From Hymenoscyphus infarciens (Eukaryota; Ascomycota; Leotiomycetes; Helotiales; Helotiaceae): a stretch of 58,033 bases of DNA. The stretch's first letter is position 1, and each line of letters opens with the position of its first letter. Under the pieces are notes generated by a model. It saw nothing but the letters and a program-made list of their open reading frames with translations, ran no database searches and was not told where the DNA came from. Of the stretch, positions 35,532-47,449 are shown one piece after another. A program made the position numbers and the translations under genes. The stretch is taken from positions 1-58,033 of the forward strand of contig LLCB01000346.1 of assembly GCA_001414345.1 (NCBI GenBank), given 5' to 3'.

Positions 35532-36186
35532 CTATGCGGCTTTGCAGGTAAGATCCCCCGTCTTGGAATCGTAGGTGCAAGCATTGGAGTTTTTATAGCA
35601 GAGGTTTTGAAATCCTCCGTCGCCCTCGGTCAAGAAGGCGTTTGGTCCCGAAAGAAACATGCAGTCGTAACTATTGATTTGTTAGAGGGGTGTTTGTGTG
35701 AAATGAAGTTTGGAAAAGAAGTGACTTACTCAGTGTGCAAAACACCAGTGGCGAGCTTGACAGAGGTAAGACCGCTGATTTTGGATGTGTCCTTGACAGT
35801 ATATCCCTGGTTGTAACAAGCGACAGCAACGATGTCTGCGCTTGGCTTCTTGTTCCACATCTCGAGGGTAACTTGTTGTGTGAAAGCTTGTCGAACCTTT
35901 GGTTATTGTTAGATGATTGTTTTCATGATGTCTTGATGAGGAAGCTTACTGCGTCCCAGTCCTTGAGATCTTGGACAAATGCTGTGCCAGCTGCAATGGC
36001 TTTCTTGGTAAGCTCAGTAGCGGCGGTGCTTACTGCTGCTGTGGCTGCGGCAGTTACAAGCGCGGTGATGACTTGTCGCTCTTCGATTTGCTTTTCCGCA
36101 ATATCGGAGCGAGCCTCAATTGGAATTGAAGCTGCGGAAGCGAGGGCCAAAATGGAGGCAGTAGTGGTGAAGATAGAGAAACGCAT
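35532..36186 (-). CDS. Small secreted protein, three exons, DUF7888-like
   Basis: Exons 36,186-35,950, 35,896-35,730 and 35,670-35,532 are joined by introns of 53 bases (GTAAGC...CAAAG) and 59 bases (GTAAGT, branch CTAAC, ATAG). The product has 180 residues. Residues 1-19 form a signal peptide (MRFSIFTTTASILALASAA), followed by a short propeptide-like region with an ER-Q processing-like site and an Ala-rich amphipathic helix (41-58). The second half holds VRQAFTQQVTLEMW, ACYNQGYTV, LHTDYDCMFLSGPN and TGDLTCK, with five cysteines. This pattern matches, from memory, a widespread secreted family of unknown function in ascomycetes (DUF7888); the family name should be checked. All splice sites are canonical and the frame is intact, so the gene is probably functional and extracellular. 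Confidence 0.9.
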
Positions 36187-37809
36187 TTTGATGGTTCAAA
36201 AAGGTAGGAGGGTTGAGTCAAAGAGTGGTTTGAAAGCGTTGTTGGAAAGTGAGCGATTGTTGATTTCAGACTGGCCGAGTTGAAAGAACGGAGGAATGAG
36301 TGAAGAAAGCTGATGAGTGTGTGAGTGTGTGCTGTTGATGAAGAAAAAATATTGATGTTGAAGGAAGATATTCAGTAGTTATGTACTTCTTCCCCGCAGT
36401 ACTGATCAAGGTGACTTGAAAGTCGATTCCTCGTGTTTACCCATGCCAAGTTTACAGAAACTCCATAGAAATTTCCCCAAATAGACTGAGAGACTTGGGA
36501 TGAGCCCCCCTAAATTGTCTGTCATGTGCAAGGGTAGTTTAGAAGTGAGAAAGTCTGTGCGTCTACAGACTGTTAAAGGGGGATGTCAAACCAGCTTGCC
36601 AATCATCGTCCTCTGTAAACCTTAAAAATGAGTTTCCTATTTTGGTTGAATTCTTTTTACCAATCGTTTCAGAGATATTATAGTTAAGCATAGCGCTCTC
36701 TCGGTTTTCAAGTAAGATCCTACCATTTAGATCAGCCGCACCCAAAGTTCCCTCGAACCGCAGCAGCTGTCATTGTTGTGTTGTAGGTTTGCAGTTCATG
36801 CGTTAAGGTAGATTCTCGGAATGAGGCTGAAGTTGCTTGGGTTCCCCATATCTGATCCTTGGGAGTTCGTTTCACAACGCCCGGAAAGTCGGGAGACTCT
36901 ATTTTGAACGGAGAGACCGATACAAAGTCGGAGGATCATCTTTGTAAATGGACAAACATGGTTGGACAGTGATAAGCGAAGTGGTGGTTGCGGGGTCAAT
37001 CGAGGTCTTTCACAGAGTATACGTAGCTGTATTATTTATATTTATCGCTTTTCGTCACATACACGTATTTGAGGCTATTTTGAGAATTTCTGTATTTGCT
37101 GGCTAGCTTCCAGTATCTTACTCTGCACTCTCTTATATGCCATCTTTTTAGGCCAATTAGGAGGCTCCCTGAGCATCTCACTAATATAAGGGTGAAAAGA
37201 GTGAGTACTATCAGCTATCGCACTCATTTAAGAGGCTAAAAAAGTACTAACTAATCCTGGCGAGCGTATCGCGAAGGGGTACGAGGGTGGGGTTGAAAAA
37301 GAGCTCAATACTGAATAAGACGTCAAAAGCGACAGGAAGTGTTGTTGGTAGAATAGAGGTTACTCGGCACGAGAGGAGGCATATATATATATGCCTCCTC
37401 CTTGCTTAATAAGCTGATTCCTCAATTCACTATAAACCCTTTCCAGATATAAATTAATCCGGAGCACTTAAAGGTTAAAAAGTGACCGGAAGAACTTTCC
37501 CATAAGGGCTTAGATTGGGTGAGAATATATTTAAAGCCTTCAAAAAGAAGTGGTCAATGTTGAAAGTTCTCTCAAGTGAAATATCGGCACCGCCGGCGGC
37601 GGGGTCTAAATCCGCGCTCGGAGCTGGTGAAAAATAGTCTCCGATAGTCTTCACAGTCGTCATTTTGATATCCTTTATACATCTCCACGACTGTTATTGT
37701 GCCTGGAAACTCTAAAAAAACTGTCTTTCATACTTGGGAGAGGAGTATTTCCTCTTATAAAAGCCGCTATACTGTCGTTTGACTCGTTTCACTGCCTCTT
37801 TACTAGAGC
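36187..37809. other. Intergenic region upstream of the secreted-protein gene
   Basis: Promoter region of the minus-strand gene at its left end (36,187 to about 36,400, pyrimidine-rich on the coding strand). ORFs at 36,563-36,745, 36,796-36,999 and 37,475-37,663 (minus) are short, lack domains and are not called. Confidence 0.5.
37373..37400. other. Perfect 28-base palindrome
   Basis: GAGGAGGC, a central ATATATATATAT and GCCTCCTC form a gapless palindrome able to extrude a hairpin. It lies in intergenic DNA with no neighbouring gene start. Confidence 0.9.
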
Positions 37810-38730
37810 TCTCAAATAAACTTAAAAATTCACAAAATAAGAAGTATTTAAATGAAATTTAAGGCTTAATTTATTTTTATAAACAAGTTAATTTAAAGTA
37901 AATATATTTATAAATTTTATAACTTTTTATATGTTTTAAATAAGTAACAATAGTTTTAAAATATAAGAAGGTAAATTAAAATTATATTAAAAATAAACAA
38001 ACTTAGGCGGCTCTATTACCGGTGGTACTTCGTCCTAGGCGAAACAAAGGTTATTCTAGAGAGTCACTTTATATCCTTTCTAGAGTAGTATAAAGCTACG
38101 GAATTATGTCAATTGCTCTATTAGAATAACCTTTGTTTCGTCTGAGACGAAGTATATTAAAAGAGTTTACGATATTTATTATATTATATTAAGTAATCTA
38201 AGTAATACTAGTTTTCTAAGAATAACTAAGAATATATTAATTATTAATAGAAACTACTTAATCTAGAGAAGAATAGTTCTTCTAGCTAAGAGCTAATAGA
38301 GTACTTAGTCTTACTATTTTCTAAAAATAAGTCTTTTATATTAAAATAAGAATTATATAATAGCTTTTTACTATAATAAAGTAGATTTTTAAGTTATATA
38401 ATATCTATTTAGTATTATAAGACACTAGTACTAAAAACCTTATATTTATTATATAATATATATTATAATAATCGAATATAATATTATATCGCTACTTAAG
38501 TCTAAAAATAAAACCATTCTTACTTATCTCTAAAAGTACTAATATTCTAGTATTTATTACTCTCTTAAAGTATACTCTTAATAATATTAATATTTTTATA
38601 TTAAACTATTTAAACTATCGCTCTTTATTATTATAAGATTTCTTTTACTAGAGAATAAATACTTAATATCTACTTCTATACTAGAAACTAGTACTATATC
38701 TCTTACTACTATCCTCCTAGAAAAGTTAGG
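37810..38730. repeat. AT-rich RIP patch inside the gene island
   Basis: About 900 bases with the TpA-rich, CpA-poor composition of the large flanking blocks. No ORF or domain is recognisable. It encloses the small inverted-repeat element at 38,026-38,154. Confidence 0.6.
38026..38154. mobile_element. Miniature inverted-repeat element flanked by TA
   Basis: Arms TACTTCGTCCTAGGCGAAAC (38,026 onward, running on to about 38,059) and the reverse complement at about 38,120-38,154 match over some 34 bases with few mismatches. If the outer TA dinucleotides are target duplications, the element is a 125-base Tc1/mariner-type MITE with termini CTTCGTC. It has no coding capacity. The arms keep CpG and CpA while their surroundings are RIP-mutated. 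Confidence 0.7.
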
Positions 38731-39448
38731 ACAATCGTAGAAGGCAAAGCGCGAGACGGCTACAGTCACGAATCCTTGCAACCCCACATCCTTTACCCAA
38801 GGAAAGGAATTGAAAAAGAGGTAAGCTCTCCTCCCCCTTCTCGACTATGCATCTTGTCATCCTGATACCACCAATCTCACAAGATCTTCTCTCCATAGAT
38901 TTCACCCAGCAAGAGAAGACTTCACAAATCTAGAAGCCTCGTCACAATCAATTGCTCTAACATGCATACTAGCCCTGCTAGCAAAAGTTGGGAGCCTCAA
39001 TGAAACTTGTTGAGCAAGTTATAATCATATTGTAAAAGGCCATTGTGATCATATGTAGCATTTACCATATATACATTTATACCGACAGGTTCCAAACACA
39101 CTCGGGTCGAGTGAGAGTATAACAGGCCAAAAAGTAAGTCGAAAAAAGAAAAGAGAGAAAGTAAATGCAAAGGATCCTCCCAAGTCGTATGCCCCCAATT
39201 CCAAAACCAAATGCAATAAGGACAAAGAAGGAAAAAGAACTCCGAAGTGTATATGCATCCCCTCATCGCAAAGAGGTCATGTATCATGAAAATATAGAAG
39301 GAAAGGAAGAAAAAGGCAATGCAGAATATGGTATCATGCTATACACCAAAACATATATCAAATACGGCCAAAAATTGGCCAAAAGAAAATCGCCTAGGAG
39401 AACGTCACTACGGCAGAAAAGATCGATATAAAATCGAGTCAAAAGGCA
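38731..39448. other. Intergenic and 3' flank of the Whi5/Nrm1-like gene
   Basis: Ordinary composition. ORFs at 38,997-39,287 and 39,049-39,258 (minus) overlap in different frames and show no domain. The part nearest 39,448 is the likely 3' untranslated region. Confidence 0.5.
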
Positions 39449-41003
39449 CTACCTCCCCGCCGTAGCAACACCCCTCCTAGGACTAGAATATTTCAAAACC
39501 AATGGTTCCTCATCACTACTCGAATCCGCCATCTCCTCCAGCATCCGATCAATCGCCGCTTCTCTCTCGCGAGTAGTCCCCGTGACACCAGTTCTGCTTC
39601 TCCTATAATGCGCACCACCACTGGCCTCACTACTACCTGCACTTTCGCTCGTGGCAGCAACATCAAAGCCGACTTTCTTCCCGTGAGCCGGTCTTGGTTG
39701 ACCACTAAACTCGGTACGTAGCGGACTCTGTTGTGGTGATGCCTGGCTTCGAGGTGGGAAGGCATGTGCCATGTTCCCTGAATTCCCGGGACTGCTCATG
39801 AATATTAATGTTTCTATGGCGTCTTGTTCCTGGAGCGTTTTCTGTGTGGGCGTTTGCAGAGCAGGGTTGTCTCTCATATCTCGGTTGGGCGTTAGCGGGG
39901 TATTTGAGAGTAGCGAAGAATTGGAGTTTTGGCCGGGCATGGTGGGGGGTTTGCTGAATTTCGGAGTCCCTGATCTTCGTGATGCTGGTGTTGGTCGGAT
40001 GTCTGCTGGTGGGGCGAGTGATCTAGAAGGAGGTGAAACTTGGTGGTGTCTCGGCGAAGGATTGTGTGCGACGGAGTGATCTCGCCAGAAGGATTCGTAT
40101 GTTCGGGTTGGTTGTCCAGTTGCGGAGTATAGGTCGAAGTCTCCAGTTTGCTGCGATGATGAGTTGTTTCCACTACCAGATTGCACTTGTATACTGGCGA
40201 TTGCGGTTCGCGGTGAAGTTACTAGGTTTCTGCGACCGTGTAATGTTGAAGAGGATGACGTTGGAGATCCTGCTTGTGATGCTAGAGATTCTACCTCACC
40301 AATTGAATTCGATTGCCATCCATTGTTCACTTTTACCATAGCATAAGAGAGACGCGTTCTCAATTCCGCAGAAATCTAGGGTTTGTTAGAGACATCTTCG
40401 TGAACCAGCTCCTAATCTTACCTCTCCAAGTCTATTACTCGACGAAGACACATTGCTGACGGCGCTGGCATTTCTGGAATGGCCTCGAACGCGAGGGCTC
40501 ATGGGCGAATTGGATGTATTTTCTTTTATTTGTCCATCTGCCATCCTCTTTTGCCCAGCAGTCGGTGAGATGGAAAGGTTCGGTCGCGTCGCGGTATTTG
40601 TTAAAGGCTGCTGAGCAGCAGCCAGTTGCGAAAGTTGCGACAACTGGGACATGGGCCCATCCTGATTCGTACTTTGCGATGAGAAGCCTTCCGAGGAAGA
40701 AGTTGGAGGTGATGCGACGCTATCCACTGTAGAATTGTCGCTCGAGTTCGATTGTAGATTCGTGTTGGCCGTATTGGCTTTGTCTAGGTCCTTTCGCTGA
40801 ATCCCCTCTACCCCAGTCGCTACTCGGTCGGATTTTGCTGCTGTTTGCGACAGATCAGGCGCCTCTTTCGTACTGTTCGCCATCTTGTTCATGTCGGTAC
40901 CCGCGTTTTGCTTCGAGGTCGCGATTTTGCCCGCCCTCTCCTCGCGATGACTCGCTGACGTGGTTTCAGTGACAGTCGCAATTGCCTCCTCCTGAGATGC
41001 CAT
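39449..41003 (-). CDS. Whi5/Nrm1-like G1/S transcriptional repressor
   Basis: Two exons, 41,003-40,422 and 40,375-39,449, flank a 46-base intron (GTAAGA, branch CTAAC, CCTAG); the product has 502 residues. The intron separates a disordered Ser/Thr/Gln/Asn-rich N-terminal half from the conserved motif ISAELRTRLSYAMVKVNNGW at residues 195-214. That motif is the GTB/Whi5-domain signature by which Whi5 and Nrm1 of yeasts bind SBF or MBF. Many S/T-P sites (SPMSPR, PLTPNR, QTPTQK, SSPRR and others) are candidate CDK targets, as expected for a repressor removed by G1 cyclin-CDK. A conserved-looking ETLIFMSSPGNS lies in the C-terminal half, followed by an acidic DSSSDEEP. The protein acts in the nucleus. 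Whether it is functionally Whi5 or Nrm1 cannot be told from sequence; filamentous ascomycetes usually have one such protein. Confidence 0.88.
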
Positions 41004-41155
41004 GAATCCCTTGCTCTCCGTCGTTTTCCACCTTGTCGCGCTCCAAGGTCGTTTTGTCTATCTCGAATTGTGTGTGAGTACAATGATGGGAATAATAGTG
41101 GAATCCTTTAGTTGCGCGCTTGCGACCGCGGTAAAAGCGTCGTCTGCCTACTGGA

Positions 41156-41161
41156 ACGCGT
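41156..41161. promoter_or_regulatory. MCB box (ACGCGT) upstream of the Whi5/Nrm1-like gene
   Basis: A perfect palindromic ACGCGT lies about 155 bases upstream of the start codon at 41,003, with a GCGCGC-like run nearby (41,114-41,119). MCB boxes bind MBF, and NRM1 of budding and fission yeast is itself an MBF target. The site fits that feedback loop; binding here is inferred. Confidence 0.5.
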
Positions 41162-42090
41162 GGCCTAGGAAACGTATCGAGGGTTCGGAAATTGTGTCAA
41201 CAGAGTGGTGATCCTCGGTCAAAAATATAAGATATATTCCTCTGTCATAGTATGTTGCTACAAGAGTACAGAGTACAGAATTGAATATAGAGAAAGAGGA
41301 TTTGGCTGCATGACCACGGGAAACACCCCTCGCGATAGACAATAAAAGCAGCACTAACTGACTCTCGTTGTCTAGCCCGAGTTGTTAAAATGAACAGTCG
41401 TACTAGAATTGAAGAAGAGCTTTGGATGCTCTTGGATGACTTTGTTTCTATAAAAAAAAGAACAAATCCTCGGTTCCCCTTTTCGCATGCGATATTAACT
41501 CAGTTTAGTCTAGAAAGTGAGAACAACGAGAGGTATTTACTGCCGCTTTTATCACCAATCCCCCACTTTCCAAACGCGCACGTTATCACGAGACTGACGG
41601 GAAAAGATTCTCTTCCATGTTTCCTTATTTCCACCAAGGTCATAAATATGCATACCTATATTCTTTCAATTCAGTAACTACACAAGAAACCTACTCTAAA
41701 TCCATATATCTTCATAAACACTTCCGTCTATAAAGACCCTATGAAAAGGGGGGTTCTCGCGTACCCGAGTCCTTCATTCACTTTCCCCTGTCTCAGCCCA
41801 CAAGCACGCTACCTCGCATGTTTACCTTTTTCCTCCCGCTGAAGATAAAGAGCGCGCTCAAGTATTACATTCAAGCACTCGTGACTTCTGAGTGGTGGAA
41901 CGAAAACAAAGAACAAATCACCTTCCTTATACAGCTTCGATCCAGCCAAGTCGCCGGGAAATACCGATGCCTATCTCGCGACGAGCAATAAAAGCAGTAG
42001 TAAACAAACAGACAAGTCCAGAGACAAGTGACGATTCTCTACATCCAAAGAAAAATTCGACTAAAGCTCTCGACCCAAGTTAAGATAATT
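41162..42090. other. Intergenic flank at the right end of the gene island
   Basis: Promoter-side DNA of the Whi5/Nrm1-like gene. ORFs at 41,390-41,677 and 41,892-42,083 (plus) have no recognisable domain; the first has a real ATG but no other support. Composition switches to RIP-type at about 42,080. Confidence 0.45.
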
Positions 42091-45000
42091 AGAATAGAAG
42101 TATTACAGTTATCTATAATAAGTCTAAGTCTATAAAACGCGATTTCCGTGACGCGAATTTTTCTATACTCTTATAACAAAATACTATCTAAGTACTCTTC
42201 TCTACGCTTTACTAATAGTAACTATAGAGATAATAGAGAAATCTTACTTTACTAAAAAAAAGTAAGTTCTTAGACTATACTATAATAGCGTAACTAACTA
42301 CTATATTACTAATATATTAAACGTCTTCTATAACGCTATTAGAGCTATTATTACTCTCGAGATTCTAAGAATAAATAGTAACTTTTATTCTTACTCTAGA
42401 AATTCTAGGCTTTATAATAACTATAATAATTAATACTTTTATTCTCTAGATAATTATAAATACTTAGAATATTCTTAAAATTAATTAAAAAGTAACTATT
42501 CTATCTCTTAAATAATATCTCTTAAAAATAAGAGTATTCTAGTTAGAAAAGAGATAGATTTAAGTTAGCTTATACTTTTTCTCTATTTATTAGTTTTCTT
42601 ATACTAATATACTAAAAAATAATAAATATAGTAAATTAATTTACTTATATACTATCTACTTATAATTATCTAAACTAACTCTTAAAGACTTTTATAATAG
42701 TTAAGTCTAATACTTTTAATTCTTTTATTTATAGCTTTTATTATTTAAACTAATAATTTAAGTTTTCTCTTAAGATTTAATTTCTTCTCTATTATTCTTC
42801 TTCTTTTATACTCTAATTATCTCGATTTTTTAACTAAAAGTAAGTTTCTTTATATAAGCTTTTTACTACTTCTTCTTCTTATACTAATTATCTTATTACT
42901 TCTTATTAGTATTATCTTATATATAAATAAGATCTTAAAAAGTAGAACTAATTCTCTTTCTATACTAATTAATAGTAGCTTATTTACTTCTATTAGAATA
43001 AGACTCTTCTTTCTTATACTAATTTATAAGAGATTAATTAATTAATTTATTCTCTTTTAGTTTTATTTACTTAAAACTTTAGAATAGACTTCTAGTATAA
43101 TAAATTACTTATTTATTACTCTTCTACTAGTAGTATTTATTTAGCTTTATAAAGCGTCTATAACTCTCTTCTTCTTAGTATTTATAAAAGAGTTACTTAA
43201 GAGTAATAGTAGTAGTTACTTTAGCTTCGAAATAGAAGTAAAAGTACTAAAAAGTAGTAATAATAATATAAGAGATTCTAAAGTAAAGTATTAGCTTTTA
43301 TATCTAATTTTACTTTTATTTTAAAGATAAATCTTACTATTAAGTAAGAGCTTTCTTAACTTACTTCTTTTACTACTAAAGCTCTATCTCTTTTTTAAGA
43401 TAATTCTTCTTAAGTTTCTTCTAAACTTCCTAGTTAAATTTATTACTATTATTACTATCTTTACTTTTATATTTCTTCTTAAAGAAGATTATTACTCTAT
43501 AATAGCGGTTTAAAACTAGCTACTAGTTCTTTTAACTAGATATAAGTATTTATAAAAGTAGGCTTTTCTTAATATCTTAAAAGTATTTAGCTTAATCTAT
43601 AAACTTATTATTTTTAAAATTAGTATTACTCTTATTATTTTTAAGTAATTAAGTATCTTTTATCTTTTAAGCTTAACTATAATAAAATAATATAGTAAGA
43701 TAAGTTCTAGAAGTAGAGCTAAGCTCTTTATATTAAGTATACTTTTATATTAACTAATAAAAGTTTTAGTAGATTCTAGTCTTTTTTAATTATCTTAGAT
43801 AACGCTTAATATATAATAGAAAGATAGTTTCTAGAAGTACTAGCTTAAGATTATTATATATAAAAAGTAGCTTAGTAAGTAGATTAATAATTTAAGAGTA
43901 TATATTTAGAATAAAAGAATAAAATAATAGTAAATATAAGATATTTAATTATTCTAGAAACTAAGATAGAAATAGATTCTCTTCTTAAGATTAACTCTAT
44001 ACTAGTATTTATAAGAATTATCTATTTAGTAAATATCTCTGTAAATCTATTTATAAGAATTAATTTATATTTTATAGTATAAGGAATTTAATTCAAAAAT
44101 ATCTTCTATAGTTTATTAGCTATTTTAGTACTTAAACTTTTAGAGAGAGAAGTATAAAATTAGTAGAACTTTACTATAACTTAGCTATAGTTATTATCAA
44201 GTATCTAGAGTAGTATCTTTTTATAAAACTAGCGCTATATACTATTAATACTTTTAATAATATTTAAGAGATTATAACTAAATTATAAGAGTCTTTTTCT
44301 AATAATCTTATATACTAAATATATATTAGTAGAGATAGTATTAATATACTCTAAGAGGGTTATTCTATTATATTACTTTATAACCTAATTTAAAGAAGAG
44401 TTTCTATATAAATACTTTTATCTTTTAAGTTATAAAGTCTCTACTAAAGCTTTTTTATATTCTTACTATAGTAAAAAATAATATTATCTATAATATATTA
44501 GTAATATATAAGAGTATAAGCTTTTAGAAGTACTTAAGAAAGCTTCTTTTATAAACACTTTTAGTAATTACTAATTACTACTTATTTTTTACTCTCTAGC
44601 TATATTATATAAAATACTAGAAAGACTTATATTATATAAGTAAAATACAACTTTTAATCTTTCTCTCTTTTTCTTAATATTAATATCTAATAAATTTATA
44701 ATATCTTATTATTAGTATTAATATAAATAATAATATAGAGAACTATCTTATATTTTAACTAAGTAAATATACTATTAATCTCTCTAAAATAGCGTAGATC
44801 GCTAATAGTATTTTAAAGAGATTCTAGAATAATAAATAATCTATTAAACTCTTAAAAAGTTTTATTAGTTTAGAGATATATATAGTAATTAGAATTAACT
44901 TTATAGATTATTTTAGTATAGTAAAAAAAGAGTATAAAAGATTTCTTCTTCTTTTTTATACTCTTATTACGTTACTTATTAACTATATAATATATCTATT

Positions 45001-45454
45001 ATAAAAAATACTTTATAGTCTCTTTTATATAATATCTTATTATTTATTAATAATATATCTTTAAAGAAGTAAGCTTAATTAATAGCTTTACTATAGTTAT
45101 AAAAAGAGACTATATTAAATATTATTATTAGCTTAGTTAGTAGACTATATATATAAGAGATATATATATAGAGTATATATTAAAAATATAACGTAGTTAA
45201 TCTTTTTAGAGAAGAATACTTAAATAAAGAAAGAGTTAGACTTCTTTTTATAAGCTAATACTAGAGATAGTAGTTCTAACTTTAAAATATACTAGAATAA
45301 ATTATATATAGTTAGTAAAAAGTAAACCTTCTCTTATATCTTTTTAAGTAGTATTCTACTTCTAGCTATTCTTTAGTTTCTTATATAGAGTATAATTAAA
45401 AATAGTCTTATTTTATTTCTTTTATTATCTCTTTATTATATAATATTACTTAGA
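42090..45454. repeat. RIP-exhausted repeat block, unclassified
   Basis: Extremely AT-rich with almost no CpA/TpG. Broken frames can be traced on the minus strand around 43.9-44.4 kb when stops are read as mutated Gln/Trp, but no domain could be named. Nothing else is seen. Confidence 0.7.
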
Positions 45455-45565
45455 AGCTATATATTATAGAAAAAAGAGAGTCTTACGTAATCTCTTTTCT
45501 CTATATATATAGTAGAGTTTTTATCTCTAAATATTAAGCTTCTTAGAGCGTTTTTAACCTAAAAA
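45455..45565 (+). repeat. Dispersed repeat B, partial copy
   Basis: Matches the last ~110 bases of 13,497-13,888, including the CTCTTTTCTCTATATATATA stretch, AAGCTTCTTAGAGCG and the ATACGTTATA tail. It is strongly RIP-mutated. Confidence 0.65.
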
Positions 45566-45992
45566 TACGTTATAGTTATAAGCCTAGTTTATATATATAG
45601 TATATTATATTTATACTTATAATATACTCTATAATATCTTTAACTTCTACTTACGTATTTAATATTACTACGTATTTAGAACGTTCTCCGCTATTAGAGT
45701 TAGTATAATTAACCTCTTCTCGATACTTACGTTCGACGAGTACTTAGAAGCTCTACTACGAGTAGAGCACTTCTAACTTCGAATATAGAACTCTTCTAAT
45801 AAGCGCGAATAAGAACTCTTCTAATAAGCGTAGACGGGACTCTTCTACGAGACTCTCTTAACTTCGAATATAGCGAAAGCTCTACTATAAAGAGATATAT
45901 CTCTTTAGTAGCTTACTCTCGACGAGCTTATATAAAGCTCTTTATAGAAAGTATAAAGCCTAGCTATAAAGCTAGTAGTATAATACTAACTA

Positions 45993-46350
45993 CGAGCTAC
46001 TATATCTTATAAACGCTACTCGCTATCTTTACTAAAGCTAGAGCTAGTAACGTACTAGAGTATAAGAGAAGAAGTTAGATAGAATCTAGAAGTAGAACTT
46101 TACTCTTAAGAATATTATCTAGGATTACTATTTAAGAGTTTAAAGTAATCTATATAGCTTTATAAGTTCTAAAATAGGAATAGAGAGCGATAGTTAAGAG
46201 ATTCTTTTATAATCTAGTTTTATTATAAGCCTAACCTAAGAGATATATTAAAAAGAGAATCTTATATAACCTCTTTTCTCTATATATATAATAGAGTTTT
46301 TATCTCTAAATATAAAGCTTCTTAGAGCGTTTTTAACTTAAATATACGTT
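45993..46350 (+). repeat. Dispersed repeat B, full RIP-mutated copy
   Basis: Aligns with 13,497-13,888 over its whole length; nearly all differences are C to T or G to A in this copy, with a few short deletions. With the partial copy at 45,455 it brackets a 430-base stretch that holds tandem-like AACTCTTCTAATAAGCG repeats (45,785-45,830). Confidence 0.7.
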
Positions 46351-46591
46351 ATACTATAATATAGTAGACTATCTTTTTAATATATCTATAAGCTCGTATT
46401 TTAGTAGTAGAAGAAGAATAATTAAACTAACTTAGATAGTCTATATTAAAAGTTATAATCTTAAAATACTAGCTTTAATTTACTAAAAATTAAGTAGTAT
46501 AATAGCGAAGTATTTATAATTATTTAGAGAGTAAAAGTATTAATTACTATCTAATATAATATAATATAATAAGTAATAACTAGCTAAATTA

Positions 46592-47066
46592 TATAATAGT
46601 ACGCTATTCTAGATTATTATATATTAGTACTATTCTGAATTATTAGTATTTATAAAACTACTAATACCTCTAAGCACTGCCGATACCTCTAATATCTCTA
46701 GGCCGAGATTATAAATAACTAATACTTATATAAGTAAAGTGTTAAAGGTATTAATATCTAATATTTATATATAGAAGAGATTAAGGTTTAAATATTATAT
46801 ATTTAGCTTTTTAAAGGTTTAAAGGTTATATATTTAGCTTTTTAGCTCTTATTATTTAGTATTAGCTATATTAGATAGAGCTTAGTTATTATTATTATTA
46901 GAACTTAGTAGCTTCTAACCTCTTATATATAGACGTTTATATTTAGTATAGAAGAGAGATAGTTATTATTTTCTTCTATATTAGTATCTAGTATCTATAT
47001 ACGTTATTCTACTAAACGTACTCTTATATACCTCTTCTATAGTTATATATATTTCGTACTATTATA
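46592..47066 (+). mobile_element. 5' LTR of the gypsy element (475 bases)
   Basis: Reverse complement of the LTRs at 14,635-15,099 and 19,621-20,085, starting TATAATAG and ending ACTATTATA (TG...CA changed to TA...TA). The next ~340 bases (47,067-47,405) are the reverse complement of 19,298-19,620, a shared leader. A plus-strand gag-pol relic begins soon after, so its position and orientation fit a 5' LTR. Confidence 0.65.
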
Positions 47067-47449
47067 TAAAAACAATAACTCTTCTTCGCTAGCAATAGTC
47101 TTAATAATATCTCCTTCGAGCTTATTATTACTCTTTATTTCGAAGTTAATTTAGCTTAGATTTAGATATTACAACGGCATCCTTATATAGCTAAGTAATT
47201 AGAGACTACTTAGATAGCTAGTAATACTAGGGTTTAGTATTTATATAGATAGCTAGTAAAAATCGTATTATAGATATATTAAGAGATTAGAATACGCTAA
47301 GTGTTTCTAAGAAGCTTAATAACCCTCTAAGTATAGAGACTACTATACTTGATTTAGATAGTTAATATACTAAAGTTATTTAAAAGACTTCTAAATCGAC
47401 TCTTTTACCTCTTCTAAATTAATATTTAATATATTAGACTCTAAAGCGA

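Noticed and set aside
35735..36283. 182-codon plus-strand ORF
   Set aside because: Antisense shadow across exons and introns of the spliced secreted-protein gene on the minus strand.
39771..40341. Plus-strand ORFs of about 100 codons
   Set aside because: Antisense to exon 2 of the Whi5/Nrm1-like gene; low-complexity Ser/Pro coding keeps the opposite frame open.
40351..40357. Second ACGCGT motif
   Set aside because: It lies inside the coding exon at the conserved RTRLSY codons, so codon constraint explains it.
41390..41677. 95-codon ORF with ATG next to the Whi5/Nrm1-like promoter
   Set aside because: No domain, intron or codon bias; kept only as intergenic comment.
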